A stretch of DNA of 64,000 nucleotides from the NCBI RefSeq assembly GCF_021655555.1, contig NZ_AP023086.1, positions 62,001-126,000 on the forward strand, read 5' to 3'. Shown piece after piece: positions 1 to 8,449 of the stretch. Source of the stretch: Marinagarivorans cellulosilyticus. Lineage in GTDB: Bacteria > Pseudomonadota > Gammaproteobacteria > Pseudomonadales > Cellvibrionaceae. The notes under the pieces are model-generated. The model ran no database searches. It worked only from the letters and a program-made list of their open reading frames with translations, and was not told the DNA's origin. The stretch's first letter is position 1. The number at the start of each line of letters is the position of its first letter. Both the position numbers and the translations under genes were made by a program.

Positions 1-2
1 TA

Positions 3-62
3 GCGGTTACTGCCGATGATCGAAGCCAAAAAAACCGAAAAAGATTCCGTCTTAGACTGTAA
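3..62 (+). CDS. possible C-terminal tail of a gene entering from the left
   Basis: Only one plus-strand frame is open from the window edge; it ends at a TAA just before a terminator hairpin. The visible tail is short and basic (RSQKNRKRFRLRL at its end). The terminator directly behind it supports an upstream plus-strand gene, but 19 codons do not allow an assignment. Confidence 0.25.
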   Translation, partial: AVTADDRSQKNRKRFRLRL

Positions 63-80
63 TCAAGTCTCCTCGAACTA

Positions 81-107
81 AAAAGAGCCACTACAGGCTC
101 TTTTTTT
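81..107. terminator. bidirectional intrinsic terminator
   Basis: GAGCC-ACTACA-GGCTC stem with a run of seven T on the plus strand and a run of A on the other side, so it also gives a U-tract on the minus strand. It sits between a plus-strand gene from the left and the minus-strand methyltransferase ending at 128, and can serve both. Confidence 0.8.
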
Positions 108-127
108 GTCCATTCGATATTGCAGTC

Positions 128-1480
128 TTACTTCAACAAATACTCCAAAAACGCCCCCCGCACCACCTCCAGCGGATTCTTATCCTCGCCAAGGTTTGGC
201 CGCATAATATCGGCGATGTCGTTAATGCAGGTTGTGCCATTTACTTGCGCTACTAAATGTTCCAGCACGGGGTTGCCGTGGGTGTTGAAGGTTTGGTTTG
301 TGGGGATGGGTAGGTGGGGTAATACAATCCATGCCGGTGGGTTTATATCGGCATAGGTGGGCGGGAATTCGCTAGGGGCTACGGCGGCAAAGGTCCAAAT
401 TTGCTCGATGCGTTTTTCTTCGGAAAGTGGTGTATCTAAATACGGGCTTTGCACTTTATTTTGGTAAATTACCTCAAAGCCGGCCACTTCTAGCAACTCG
501 ATTATTTCCTCGTGGCTGTAGCGGTGCATGTCGGTAATGTCTGGCCCGTATAACAGTGGCCCGGTGTTTATCCACACCCCGCCGGGTTTTAGGTATTTTT
601 GTACTTGGCCAATTAAATCGCGCACCTCGCGGCCATTCACATCCATAAACCAAGGGGTGATGAGGGTATCGAAGCTGTGTTGTTTAAGCGGTGGCCGCCA
701 CGCGTTGCCGGCTACGGCGTACCAAGTATCCATGTTGGTATAGCTGGGGGCATTCATCGGCCAGACTTTGGTGAGTGGTATGCCCAGCTGCGGCCCGGGG
801 TGAATTTCGGGCAGTTGCCAGGGTTTTTGTTGCGCAACCAAGCGGTGGGCGCAGCTAATAAGTACGGGGTTGGTATCCAGCGCTATGGTATGGCTGGGTT
901 TAAGGTGGTGATGGATGTCCGCACTTAAGCGGCCAGCGCCGGCGCCAATTACCCAGGTATCGCCTAAGGGTTTATCTATGGCTTTATGGGCGGCGCTTAT
1001 ACGCTCTAGCTCGCGGGCATTCTCGCTTTCGGCTTGGTGTTGCGCGCCGTCCCAAGCCCAGTCGCGCAGCAGTAATTCAAAGTATTGCAGCATGCGCGAA
1101 GGGTCGTAATTGGCAAACTCGGGGTGCACGGTTTTATTCAGCCCCATATCGTTGAGCAATACATCCATGGCTTCAACAATGCTGTTATTAACGGCATCCA
1201 TATTGTGAATGCGCTTAACGCTGCTGGGTAGCATATCGCTAAGGTTGCGCTGGCGGTTGCGCTCTAGGTTATTTTGGCCGCTTTTTATGGCGAGTGCATA
1301 CAGGCTTTCCCATAGCTGCTGCTGGGCAAGGCCTACGTCAAACCAGCAGGGCATGCCCTGTAAATCAAAAAATTGCTGCCCGCAAGCTGTGCAGTTTTGT
1401 TGCTCTGGGGTAAAGCCGTTATTGGTATCGGCTTGGCAGGTGGGGCAGGCAAGTAGGTGGTGTGGTGGCTGGCGGAGCAT
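128..1480 (-). CDS. zinc-ribbon class I SAM-dependent methyltransferase (N2227-like)
   Basis: 450 aa. The N-terminus carries two CxxC pairs (CPTC near residue 12, CTAC near residue 30), as in Trm112-like zinc ribbons fused to methyltransferases. A Rossmann SAM-binding stretch follows at about 170-200 (WVIGAGAGRLSADI, then ALDTNP). A post-motif region (LITPWFMDVNGRE, LKPGGVWINTGPLLYG, then a HRYSHEEI segment) resembles the N2227/carnosine N-methyltransferase group. The substrate cannot be read from the sequence. It stands alone, convergent with whatever lies to the left and divergent from the sensor kinase at 1687. No strong Shine-Dalgarno is seen; the ATG gives the zinc ribbon directly, which supports the start. 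Confidence 0.7.
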   Translation of the reverse strand: MLRQPPHHLLACPTCQADTNNGFTPEQQNCTACGQQFFDLQGMPCWFDVGLAQQQLWESLYALAIKSGQNNLERNRQRNLSDMLPSSVKRIHNMDAVNNSIVEAMDVLLNDMGLNKTVHPEFANYDPSRMLQYFELLLRDWAWDGAQHQAESENARELERISAAHKAIDKPLGDTWVIGAGAGRLSADIHHHLKPSHTIALDTNPVLISCAHRLVAQQKPWQLPEIHPGPQLGIPLTKVWPMNAPSYTNMDTWYAVAGNAWRPPLKQHSFDTLITPWFMDVNGREVRDLIGQVQKYLKPGGVWINTGPLLYGPDITDMHRYSHEEIIELLEVAGFEVIYQNKVQSPYLDTPLSEEKRIEQIWTFAAVAPSEFPPTYADINPPAWIVLPHLPIPTNQTFNTHGNPVLEHLVAQVNGTTCINDIADIMRPNLGEDKNPLEVVRGAFLEYLLK

Positions 1481-1686
1481 GGCTTAAGGGACCTATCAAT
1501 CAAAAAGGGCACAAAGTTGTGGTGGGGCAAAAGGTAAAGGCATTGCCCCCGAAAGGCAAACCCGCAAGCACAGGCTTGTGCGCCGCGCGCGGATTTTCGT
1601 GATGCAGTTTGTCGCCACGCTCGACGGTGAATTGGCTGTAGTCAGCTAAGCTTATAAAAGCCAGCTAACACTCATGCTACAAATGT

Positions 1687-4600
1687 ATGCATATTCTTAT
1701 CCTACATATCCGCCACTTGTGCGCGCGGCTTTGTCTCCGGCGGCTTAACGCATGGCTGGGGGCTTTAGCCTGCGCGTTGGTGGTATTACCTGTGCCCAGC
1801 TACGCCATTTTTGAGGGCTACCCCGAAACCAATATACGCTTTGACACAATCTCCATGGAAGAGCTTGAATTTCAAGGCGACCGCATTGGTATTATTCAGA
1901 GCATTACCCAAGGTGCGCAAGGCTATATGTGGTTTGGGGGCAGCAACGGTCTTGCGCGTTACGACGGTCGCAATTTTCGGATATTTCAACGGCAAGAAAA
2001 CACGCTATTTGCGCTGGCCAGTAACGAAGTCACACGTTTGCTGGTGGATCACAATAATCAATTGTGGGTAGCGACACGGCACGGGCTATTTGTGTACGAA
2101 CAGCAAAGGGAGGGCTTTAGCCGTTTTAACCCGCCGAATGCGCCGGCATGGGTTAAAAATATGAGCATTACCTCTGTTGCGCTAGACCCGAATAACCGCT
2201 TGTACATAGGCACCGAACAAGGCGTTGTTGCGATATCGGCAGACAGGCAAACCTTGCAGTTATTCACGTCGCGCAATGCTGACGAAAAACCGGCTACTAA
2301 CCGTGTTCAGTCGCTGCTTTACGACCAAGGTCGCCTATTAGTTGGCACATTAAGCGATGGTCTTTATAGGCTGGACTCACAACAAGGCGATTATGCGCCT
2401 TATCCCGTGCCCGCGGCTCATGCCCAAGCACTAAGTAGTGCTGGTGTATTCGATATGCTGCGCGACCAGCAAGGGCGGCTTTGGTTGGCCTCTATGGTGC
2501 GCCCGCCTATTCGGTTAGATCCAGACGGTAGTGTGCATTTTCTTAACCATGCTCAAAACCCAAAATATTCTGCAGGGCTTAGGTCTGTTTGGCGGTTATT
2601 CGAGCGCCGCAATGGTGAAATTTGGCTGTCTAGCGATAACGCAGGTATTGCCATTTTTGATGAACCAAGCCAGCGGTTTGTTTTTCATCGGCACGACCCT
2701 TATGCCGCCCACAGTATTTCCTCGAATCAAGTGCGCAGCTTTTACGAAGATAACCAAGGCGACATTTGGCTGGGTACTTTTAACTCTGAAATAAATCATT
2801 TAAACCGCGCCAAAAGTAATTTTATTACTTTGAAGTACCAGCCCAATAAAAGCAGCCTAAGCCACAATGGCACATTGGCGTTAGCGGCCAGCCAAAAAGG
2901 TGGGCTGTGGGTGGGCACTGAAAAAGGGCTAAATTATTTTGAGCCCAAAAGCCAACAATTTACGGTTTATACCACAGAGAATACGCAAGGCCGGTTGGTA
3001 TCCGATACTGTTCTTTCGGTTGTAGAAGACAGTAAAGGCACCCTTTGGTTGGGCACGACTCAGGGCGGCATTATTACGTTTGATTCGCAATCAAAAAGCT
3101 TTAGCAATAAAACCATTCAAGAAAAGTCCATACGTGCTACTGGTATTAATTTTATTTGGAACATACTGCTAGACGAAGATAACCTGTGGGCAGGCACCCT
3201 ATTTGAGGGCCTGTTTAAATTAGACCGCAACGGCAAAGTATTAGAGCATTACCAAAGTGATGATAAAAACCCAGCGACCTTACCGTCTAATTACATTTAT
3301 AGAACACTCGATGATGGCTTAGGTAATTTGTGGTTGGGTACAATGGATGGCTTATCTATTTTAAATAAACGCCAAAAAACATTAAAGCATGTTGCACTAC
3401 CCGATAAACCACCAAATAACAATACCGCGTACAACATTACCAGCTTATTTATGGATAGCTTGTTGCGCGTATGGGTAGGGGTGCAAGGCGAGGGGATTTA
3501 TGTGTTCCATCGCGATGGTTCGTTTATTACTTTAATTAACACCGCCTCTGGCCTGCAATCGGCTGTGGCGAGTAGTTTTGTTGAAGATACAGAAGGCCAA
3601 ATATGGGCGGGCACTCAAAACGGCATTGCACGTATAAATCCACAGACTTTTCAGGTAACCATGTTCCAAAAACAGCATGGTGTAGCGAATAATAACCACA
3701 ACCGCAATGCAAGCTTAATCACCCCACAAGGGTATATTTATATTGGCAGCTCTGGTGGTATAACGGTATTTAACCCAAAGCGCTTTGCTCCTGCGGCAAA
3801 GCCCAGCCCCGTTATTGTTCAAAGCTTGCAGGTAAACAATATAGCGGTACACCCCAGCCCACAAAACGCGCTATTGCGGCAAAGCATTAGCCAAACTAAG
3901 CAGCTTACGCTAAACCACCAGCACACAACGTTTAGTTTTGGCGTTGCGCATTTAAATATGCGCACAGCTAAATTTAGCCAGTTTAGTTATTACCTTGAAG
4001 GGTTAGAAGATAATTGGGGGGCTGCTACGCGCAGTGCTCGTGCGGTGTATACCAATATTCCTGCTGGGCGTTATATTTTTAGGTTAAAAGCGGTGGATGA
4101 ACACGGGCTAGCCAGCGCTAATGAAATTGCCCTGCCTGTGCATATTTTACCTGCGCCATGGCGAACGTGGTGGGCGTATAGCATTTACGGTTTGGTGTTA
4201 TTAGCCTTGTTGGCCATGTTGTATAAACATAAACAAAAACAGTTAGAGCTAACCCAAGAACGGGCGTTAAATACGGAGCTTAGAAAAGTCGCCAAGCTTA
4301 AAAATACATTTCTTGCTAACACTTCACACGAGCTTCGCACGCCGTTAAATGGTGTGCTGGGGTTGGCAGAGCAGCTGGTGGATTATGGCGAACGCCAGCA
4401 AGACAATACCGTACTGCATAGTGCTAAGAATATACAAAGCAGTGGCAAACGTTTGTTAAACACTATTAACGATGTTTTGGATTTTTCTAAACTCGAAGCG
4501 CAAAGCTTAACGCTGCAGCGCCAGCCTTTAAATATACTGCAGGTGACAAGCGAAGTATTATTGCTATTGCCCATTCCTAAGCATATTCAAATTCTTAATC

Positions 4601-5424
4601 AGCTTAACCCCTGCTCGCCAAATATTTATGCCGATGCCAATCGGCTTCGGCAAATTTTGTTAAATATTGTTGGCAACGCCATTAAATACACGCAAGAAGG
4701 TCGCATTACGTTTAAAAATAGTTTTGATCAGCACACAATGACACTTGAGGTACAAGACACCGGCCTAGGTATTGATGCCGATATTATCGAGCGCGTTTTT
4801 GATGGCCTTAATCACAAAAGCTACAACCATGGTGAAGAGCAAGGTGGCATAGGTTTAGGATTATCGATTACCAAACAACTGATCGAGCTGCACGGCGGCC
4901 AGATAAATGTGCATTCAAATAAGGGTGAAGGTACGCGAGTGCGCTTTACCCTGCCAATAACTCGCGATAAAACCACAACAGGCGTTGCCAGTGTAGCCCA
5001 GCCTGCCGATAAGCCGAGTGCTGTTATATCGCCACCTATTGAAGCGGCATCGCATACAAAACCACTGATTTTGATTGTCGATGATGAAGCCATTAATCGC
5101 ATGGTATTAATCGGCATGCTTAAAGCTGAATACGATGTTATTGAAGCTGAAACCGGCAAAGCTGCTTTGGAGCAGTTGCGCGCCAACCCAGAGGTTGTAT
5201 TGGTATTGATGGATATCATGATGCCTGAAATGAACGGCTTTGAAGCCTGTGCAGCACTGCGCCGGAATTTTAACGAGCAGCAACTGCCAGTGATTTTTGT
5301 AACTGCCCGTGAGGTAGAAACGGATAAAACTACCGCACAAAAGATGGGCGGTAATGGGTTTTTGTCGAAGCCAGTTAATCGTAAAACGCTATTATCTGAA
5401 ATTAAGCCTTACATCTCGAATTAG
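1687..5424 (+). CDS. giant hybrid sensor kinase with Reg_prop beta-propellers
   Basis: 1245 aa. Hydrophobic N-terminal signal or anchor (about 20-40), then a long periplasmic sensor made of repeated two-component propeller blades (recurring xLWLGTxxGL-type motifs, about 60-700). A Y_Y_Y-like segment follows at about 740-820, then one membrane helix at about 827-849. The cytoplasmic part has HisKA (phospho-acceptor His881 in HELRTPLN), HATPase (N box about 993, DTGLG about 1024, GIGLGLS about 1053) and a receiver with acidic pocket D1132/D1133, phospho-acceptor D1176 and K1228. No C-terminal AraC domain is present, unlike classic Bacteroides HTCS proteins, so the output must pass to another protein. 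Such sensors usually bind polysaccharide fragments; the ligand here is unknown. No clear ribosome site precedes the ATG. Confidence 0.85.
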   Translation: MHILILHIRHLCARLCLRRLNAWLGALACALVVLPVPSYAIFEGYPETNIRFDTISMEELEFQGDRIGIIQSITQGAQGYMWFGGSNGLARYDGRNFRIFQRQENTLFALASNEVTRLLVDHNNQLWVATRHGLFVYEQQREGFSRFNPPNAPAWVKNMSITSVALDPNNRLYIGTEQGVVAISADRQTLQLFTSRNADEKPATNRVQSLLYDQGRLLVGTLSDGLYRLDSQQGDYAPYPVPAAHAQALSSAGVFDMLRDQQGRLWLASMVRPPIRLDPDGSVHFLNHAQNPKYSAGLRSVWRLFERRNGEIWLSSDNAGIAIFDEPSQRFVFHRHDPYAAHSISSNQVRSFYEDNQGDIWLGTFNSEINHLNRAKSNFITLKYQPNKSSLSHNGTLALAASQKGGLWVGTEKGLNYFEPKSQQFTVYTTENTQGRLVSDTVLSVVEDSKGTLWLGTTQGGIITFDSQSKSFSNKTIQEKSIRATGINFIWNILLDEDNLWAGTLFEGLFKLDRNGKVLEHYQSDDKNPATLPSNYIYRTLDDGLGNLWLGTMDGLSILNKRQKTLKHVALPDKPPNNNTAYNITSLFMDSLLRVWVGVQGEGIYVFHRDGSFITLINTASGLQSAVASSFVEDTEGQIWAGTQNGIARINPQTFQVTMFQKQHGVANNNHNRNASLITPQGYIYIGSSGGITVFNPKRFAPAAKPSPVIVQSLQVNNIAVHPSPQNALLRQSISQTKQLTLNHQHTTFSFGVAHLNMRTAKFSQFSYYLEGLEDNWGAATRSARAVYTNIPAGRYIFRLKAVDEHGLASANEIALPVHILPAPWRTWWAYSIYGLVLLALLAMLYKHKQKQLELTQERALNTELRKVAKLKNTFLANTSHELRTPLNGVLGLAEQLVDYGERQQDNTVLHSAKNIQSSGKRLLNTINDVLDFSKLEAQSLTLQRQPLNILQVTSEVLLLLPIPKHIQILNQLNPCSPNIYADANRLRQILLNIVGNAIKYTQEGRITFKNSFDQHTMTLEVQDTGLGIDADIIERVFDGLNHKSYNHGEEQGGIGLGLSITKQLIELHGGQINVHSNKGEGTRVRFTLPITRDKTTTGVASVAQPADKPSAVISPPIEAASHTKPLILIVDDEAINRMVLIGMLKAEYDVIEAETGKAALEQLRANPEVVLVLMDIMMPEMNGFEACAALRRNFNEQQLPVIFVTAREVETDKTTAQKMGGNGFLSKPVNRKTLLSEIKPYISN

Positions 5425-5620
5425 CTAACGGGCCCATCCTCCTTATCCGCTCTTGCTTTAACCGCTCCTGCTTTATCCGTTCAGAACGTCCCTAAAGCGC
5501 TCTAATTATTTGTGAATACCACACAAACCGTTGGGTAATATTTCACTGCGCCTATTGTGTTTATCGCTAACACTAGATTGTGGCACAACCAAGTGCCGGC
5601 AGCTTAAATGGGAGGCAAGC

Positions 5621-6496
5621 ATGAAACGCTTTTTAATCATAATAATCGGTACTGCGGTATCGATGATCAGCAATTTAGGGTGCGAAATTAATCGTACTGT
5701 AAGCGAAGACGATACGCCGTTTTCAGGTGCAACGGTGTATGAATTGTATATTTCACAAAACGATACCGATAAAGCTTTTAATATCGTTTTTGTACCTGAT
5801 ACTTCCTATGGCGATTTATCGGTTACGGCTAACCGGCAAGCCTTTGTTGATGATATGACCGATGTTATCGAAAACGCTTACTGGCAAAACCAAGCGTATT
5901 TTAATGGTTTGTTTCACCTTAATTATTATTACATGACAGAAACTGGCAGTGTTACAGCGCGGGCGCCCGATGCCGAGGGTAATTTCCGTTGCCCAACCGT
6001 GGTGTGGCCAAATCAAGTGAATACCGATGCCGCCTTTGCCGATCAGCGGGTATTAATGCACCGCAATGAATTACGCGATTGTGGCGGTGGTGGCAGAGCA
6101 ACTGCCGAGCCAACCAGCTTCCGCACGATTGTTCACGAAACCGGCCACGGTTTATTTGGTTTACCGGACGAATACTGCTGCGATAGCTCTTATTCAGAAG
6201 TGCGGCCGGTACTGTATGCAAGCCAAGCGGCGTGTAATAACGATGCTAATAATGCCGGTTGGCGCAACTGCGTGTCTTTTACGTCTTCGCGTAATGGTTC
6301 TGTTTGGTGGCGCTCGCAAGGCAGCATTAACAGTAATTTAATTATGCTTAACGGAGGCAATGAAGTCTGGGAATCTGGCCCGGCTGATTGGGTCGTGATG
6401 GATAACGCCTACCAAGCACTCGGCGCACCCAGAGTTTCAGCGCCAGCGACTTTTGCTCCAGGCCGTTGGAGCTACACTGTTCCACCAGCCCCTTAG
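5621..6496 (+). CDS. secreted M64-like zinc metallopeptidase
   Basis: 291 aa. The start at 5621 has GGAGG six bases upstream; an ATG-type start 30 codons earlier lacks one. The N-terminus is a hydrophobic export signal ending SNLGC, a weak lipobox, so it is a secreted protein or lipoprotein. The zinc site is HETGHGLFGLPDEY: H172, E173 and H176, with D183 at the place of the third ligand in M64 (IgA peptidase-like) enzymes, followed by a CC pair. The fold around it (catalytic motif in the middle of a small domain) fits M64. It is followed after 7 bp by another small exported protein, so the two probably form an operon and act together in the envelope or outside. The substrate is unknown. Confidence 0.7.
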   Translation: MKRFLIIIIGTAVSMISNLGCEINRTVSEDDTPFSGATVYELYISQNDTDKAFNIVFVPDTSYGDLSVTANRQAFVDDMTDVIENAYWQNQAYFNGLFHLNYYYMTETGSVTARAPDAEGNFRCPTVVWPNQVNTDAAFADQRVLMHRNELRDCGGGGRATAEPTSFRTIVHETGHGLFGLPDEYCCDSSYSEVRPVLYASQAACNNDANNAGWRNCVSFTSSRNGSVWWRSQGSINSNLIMLNGGNEVWESGPADWVVMDNAYQALGAPRVSAPATFAPGRWSYTVPPAP

Positions 6497-6503
6497 GAGA
6501 ACG

Positions 6504-7013
6504 ATGATGAAAAATATAATTGTATTGGCCAGTTTAATATTTATCGCTACGGGGGTGTTGGCCCAGGTCACGCATAACAATGGTGTTAGCACTCCGCCAG
6601 AAATTGTAGTGAACACAACCCCTAAACCCGCGGCACCAGCCAAAAGTTATCAAAAAGTGGCTGCGCTCACTATTGTTTTTGAATTTGATAAAGGCAAAGT
6701 TCAGGACGCAAGACTCTTAAAATCTAAACGGATCAGCTCGGCAGCGCCTAAAGTCTTTGTTAGGCAGGGTGGCGATTGGGAGGTTGTTTTAACTGGTGCA
6801 AAAGAACATCGCTTTTATGTTAACAACCCAGGCTATAGCGAAGCCGAACCTCACCGCAGTTCCAATAATCGTTACCAATGGGTGGCGGAAACAGGCCGTA
6901 TCGAATGGCCGCTCATAATTCCATTGTATAAAGATGGCAAAGCGATAGACGTTAATCGGGTAATTATTAGGGACAGACAGTCTGGCGAGCGGATATTTGA
7001 AGCTAGGATTTAG
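6504..7013 (+). CDS. small exported protein, partner of the M64-like peptidase
   Basis: 169 aa starting at the ATG pair at 6504, preceded by AGGAGA that overlaps the end of the peptidase gene. Signal peptide MMKNIIVLASLIFIATGVLAQ. The rest is a soluble beta-rich domain with no family I recognise (motifs FEFDKGKV, WEVVLTGAKEHRFYV, RVIIRDRQSGE). Tight coupling to the peptidase suggests an inhibitor, chaperone or co-secreted partner; this is inference. Its TAG stop is completed by the first G of a family-1 inverted-repeat element, so the original C-terminus may have been slightly different. Confidence 0.55.
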   Translation: MMKNIIVLASLIFIATGVLAQVTHNNGVSTPPEIVVNTTPKPAAPAKSYQKVAALTIVFEFDKGKVQDARLLKSKRISSAAPKVFVRQGGDWEVVLTGAKEHRFYVNNPGYSEAEPHRSSNNRYQWVAETGRIEWPLIIPLYKDGKAIDVNRVIIRDRQSGERIFEARI

Positions 7014-7152
7014 GGCGTCTCTAAAAATGCACTTTTTCCGCGATAGCCGCGTCAGCTCCGTCCTCGAGTCCTCATTTACACTACGTAAACTGCGGCTCTC
7101 CGGGCGGTGCTTCCTTGCTCTCACAAAAAAATTACTATTTTTAGAGATGCCC
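7013..7152. repeat. family-1 MITE-like element, short form (copy 1)
   Basis: 140 bp bounded by inverted ends GGGCGTCTCTAAAAAT and ATTTTTAGAGATGCCC, flanked by TTTA on both sides (likely target duplication). It contains no ORF of its own. Near-identical copies lie at 36558-36697 and, in a longer form, 54313-54566. The first G completes the stop codon of the upstream gene. Confidence 0.8.
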
Positions 7153-7163
7153 TTTAGTGTATT

Positions 7164-7199
7164 GGGCGTCTTTAAAAATCATTATTTTTAAAGAGGCCC
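7164..7199. repeat. minimal family-1 hairpin
   Basis: 36 bp almost perfect inverted repeat: GGGCGTCTTTAAAAAT, two bases, then the complementary arm ending GGCCC. It looks like the two termini of the family-1 element joined without the middle, 12 bp after copy 1. The U-rich arms could also act as a terminator between the convergent genes ending at 7013 and 7282. Confidence 0.6.
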
Positions 7200-7202
7200 T
7201 TT

Positions 7203-7283
7203 AACCTAAAAACCGCGGTGAGAGTCAAAAGATGCGTCAAGGGGCTGTGTAGGCTTGATGGTGCAACTGCGGTTTATCCGGTT
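7203..7283. repeat. family-2 inverted-repeat element (copy 1)
   Basis: Starts AACCTAAAAACCGC and ends with an imperfect complement (AACTGCGGTTTATCCGGTT). A second copy lies at 35014-35180. It overlaps the stop codon of the PhoX-like gene: the terminal AA completes TAA on the minus strand. Confidence 0.6.
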
Positions 7284-8433
7284 AACTCACCTGCGCATTC
7301 CAAGGCAAACTCAATTCATAAGTAATGCCATTTTCAGACTTTCCGTTAAAACCTCTTTGGGAGCTAAAATACAACTTACTGCCATCGGGGCTGAAGGCGG
7401 GGCCGGTAATTTCGGAAGCTTTTTGGTTGTGCAGTGTAATTAATGGAACGGCGCCGCCGTTGGGTGTAAGAGCGGCGATTTGCATGTTGCCGCCATCTTC
7501 GGCGACAAGTAGCTGACCATTTTGGCTGACTTCAATATTATCGACGCCGGTTAATACTGGGCTTAAAAAATGTGAAGCATCATAGACGACACCTAGCGAA
7601 TAATTATCTAAGGCCAGCGACCATACGCGGTTATCGATTTTGGTGGTAAAAAATACTGAGCCATTGTGGTAAACAATACCTTCACCGCCACGAAAGCGAG
7701 CCGCTTGTTTTATTTGGTAGCGTACCGGCAGTTTTTTTGCTGAAGGGTCGGGGATAGCTTGCCAGGTTAAGGTGAGTGCTTTGTTTTTGATAACGCCCAC
7801 TTCTAAAGTGCCTTGGCTTAAATCGCCCGGCTTTTTAGGGGTAAAGCGGTAAAGGCAACCGTCGGGTTTATCTTCGGTTAAAAAGACGTGACCGGTTGTA
7901 GGGTCCATAGCAGCGGCTTCGTGATTAAAACTCCCCAGCGCTGGCAGTGCGCGGGCTGGCTTTTGGCCTAACGGGTCACACTCGTACACAAGGCCTGTGT
8001 CCGTTTCTTCGCAGCTTAGCCAGGTATTCCATAAGCTTACGCCACCGGCACAATTGCGAGTCGTATTTTGTAAAATACTGTAGGCATCGACTATGTCGGC
8101 TTTTTGATTAAAGCGAATGGCGCCGCAGCCACCGGTGTTATTTGGCATTTCACTATTAGAAACATAAATCCAACCGCCGTCTGGGGTGCTAAAGCAAGCG
8201 CCGCCATCGGGCGCGCCGTGCCATAAATAATTAGATTTAGCGGCAGGCTGCTGGCTAGATTTAGCAACAATTCTTAAGGTGGTGCCTTTGGGTAAAGTGG
8301 CTTGATGGGCTTCGTCTAGCCACGTGTCGTCCAAGTTGGGTACAGCAGGTTTTGTTGTGGTGGCACGGCTAAGGCTTGGAGCTGTTGCCATTGCGACCAT
8401 CGCGTGGCTGAGTACTTTTCTTCGCGTTGTCAT
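7282..8433 (-). CDS. PhoX-like (DUF839) alkaline phosphatase family protein
   Basis: 383 aa. The N-terminus has a twin-arginine motif (TTRRKVL) followed by a short hydrophobic stretch, as in Tat-exported PhoX proteins. Motifs fitting the DUF839 propeller are spaced through the protein: APDGGACFSTPDGGWIYVSNSE, NCAGGVSLWNTWLSCEET, SFNHEAAAMDPTTGHVFLTED and YRFTPKKPG. Known PhoX enzymes are calcium/iron phosphatases acting on phosphate esters in the periplasm or outside. At 383 aa it is shorter than classic PhoX (well over 500 aa), so it may be one of the smaller paralogs whose activity is less certain. It lies 16 bp behind the phytase gene on the same strand, completing a phosphorus-acquisition run. 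Confidence 0.75.
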   Translation of the reverse strand: MTTRRKVLSHAMVAMATAPSLSRATTTKPAVPNLDDTWLDEAHQATLPKGTTLRIVAKSSQQPAAKSNYLWHGAPDGGACFSTPDGGWIYVSNSEMPNNTGGCGAIRFNQKADIVDAYSILQNTTRNCAGGVSLWNTWLSCEETDTGLVYECDPLGQKPARALPALGSFNHEAAAMDPTTGHVFLTEDKPDGCLYRFTPKKPGDLSQGTLEVGVIKNKALTLTWQAIPDPSAKKLPVRYQIKQAARFRGGEGIVYHNGSVFFTTKIDNRVWSLALDNYSLGVVYDASHFLSPVLTGVDNIEVSQNGQLLVAEDGGNMQIAALTPNGGAVPLITLHNQKASEITGPAFSPDGSKLYFSSQRGFNGKSENGITYELSLPWNAQVS

Positions 8434-8449
8434 AATTGCGTGCCTTAAA

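Noticed and set aside
4821..5219. 132-codon frame opposite the sensor kinase
   Set aside because: Antisense shadow of the HATPase and receiver region, with no start signal.
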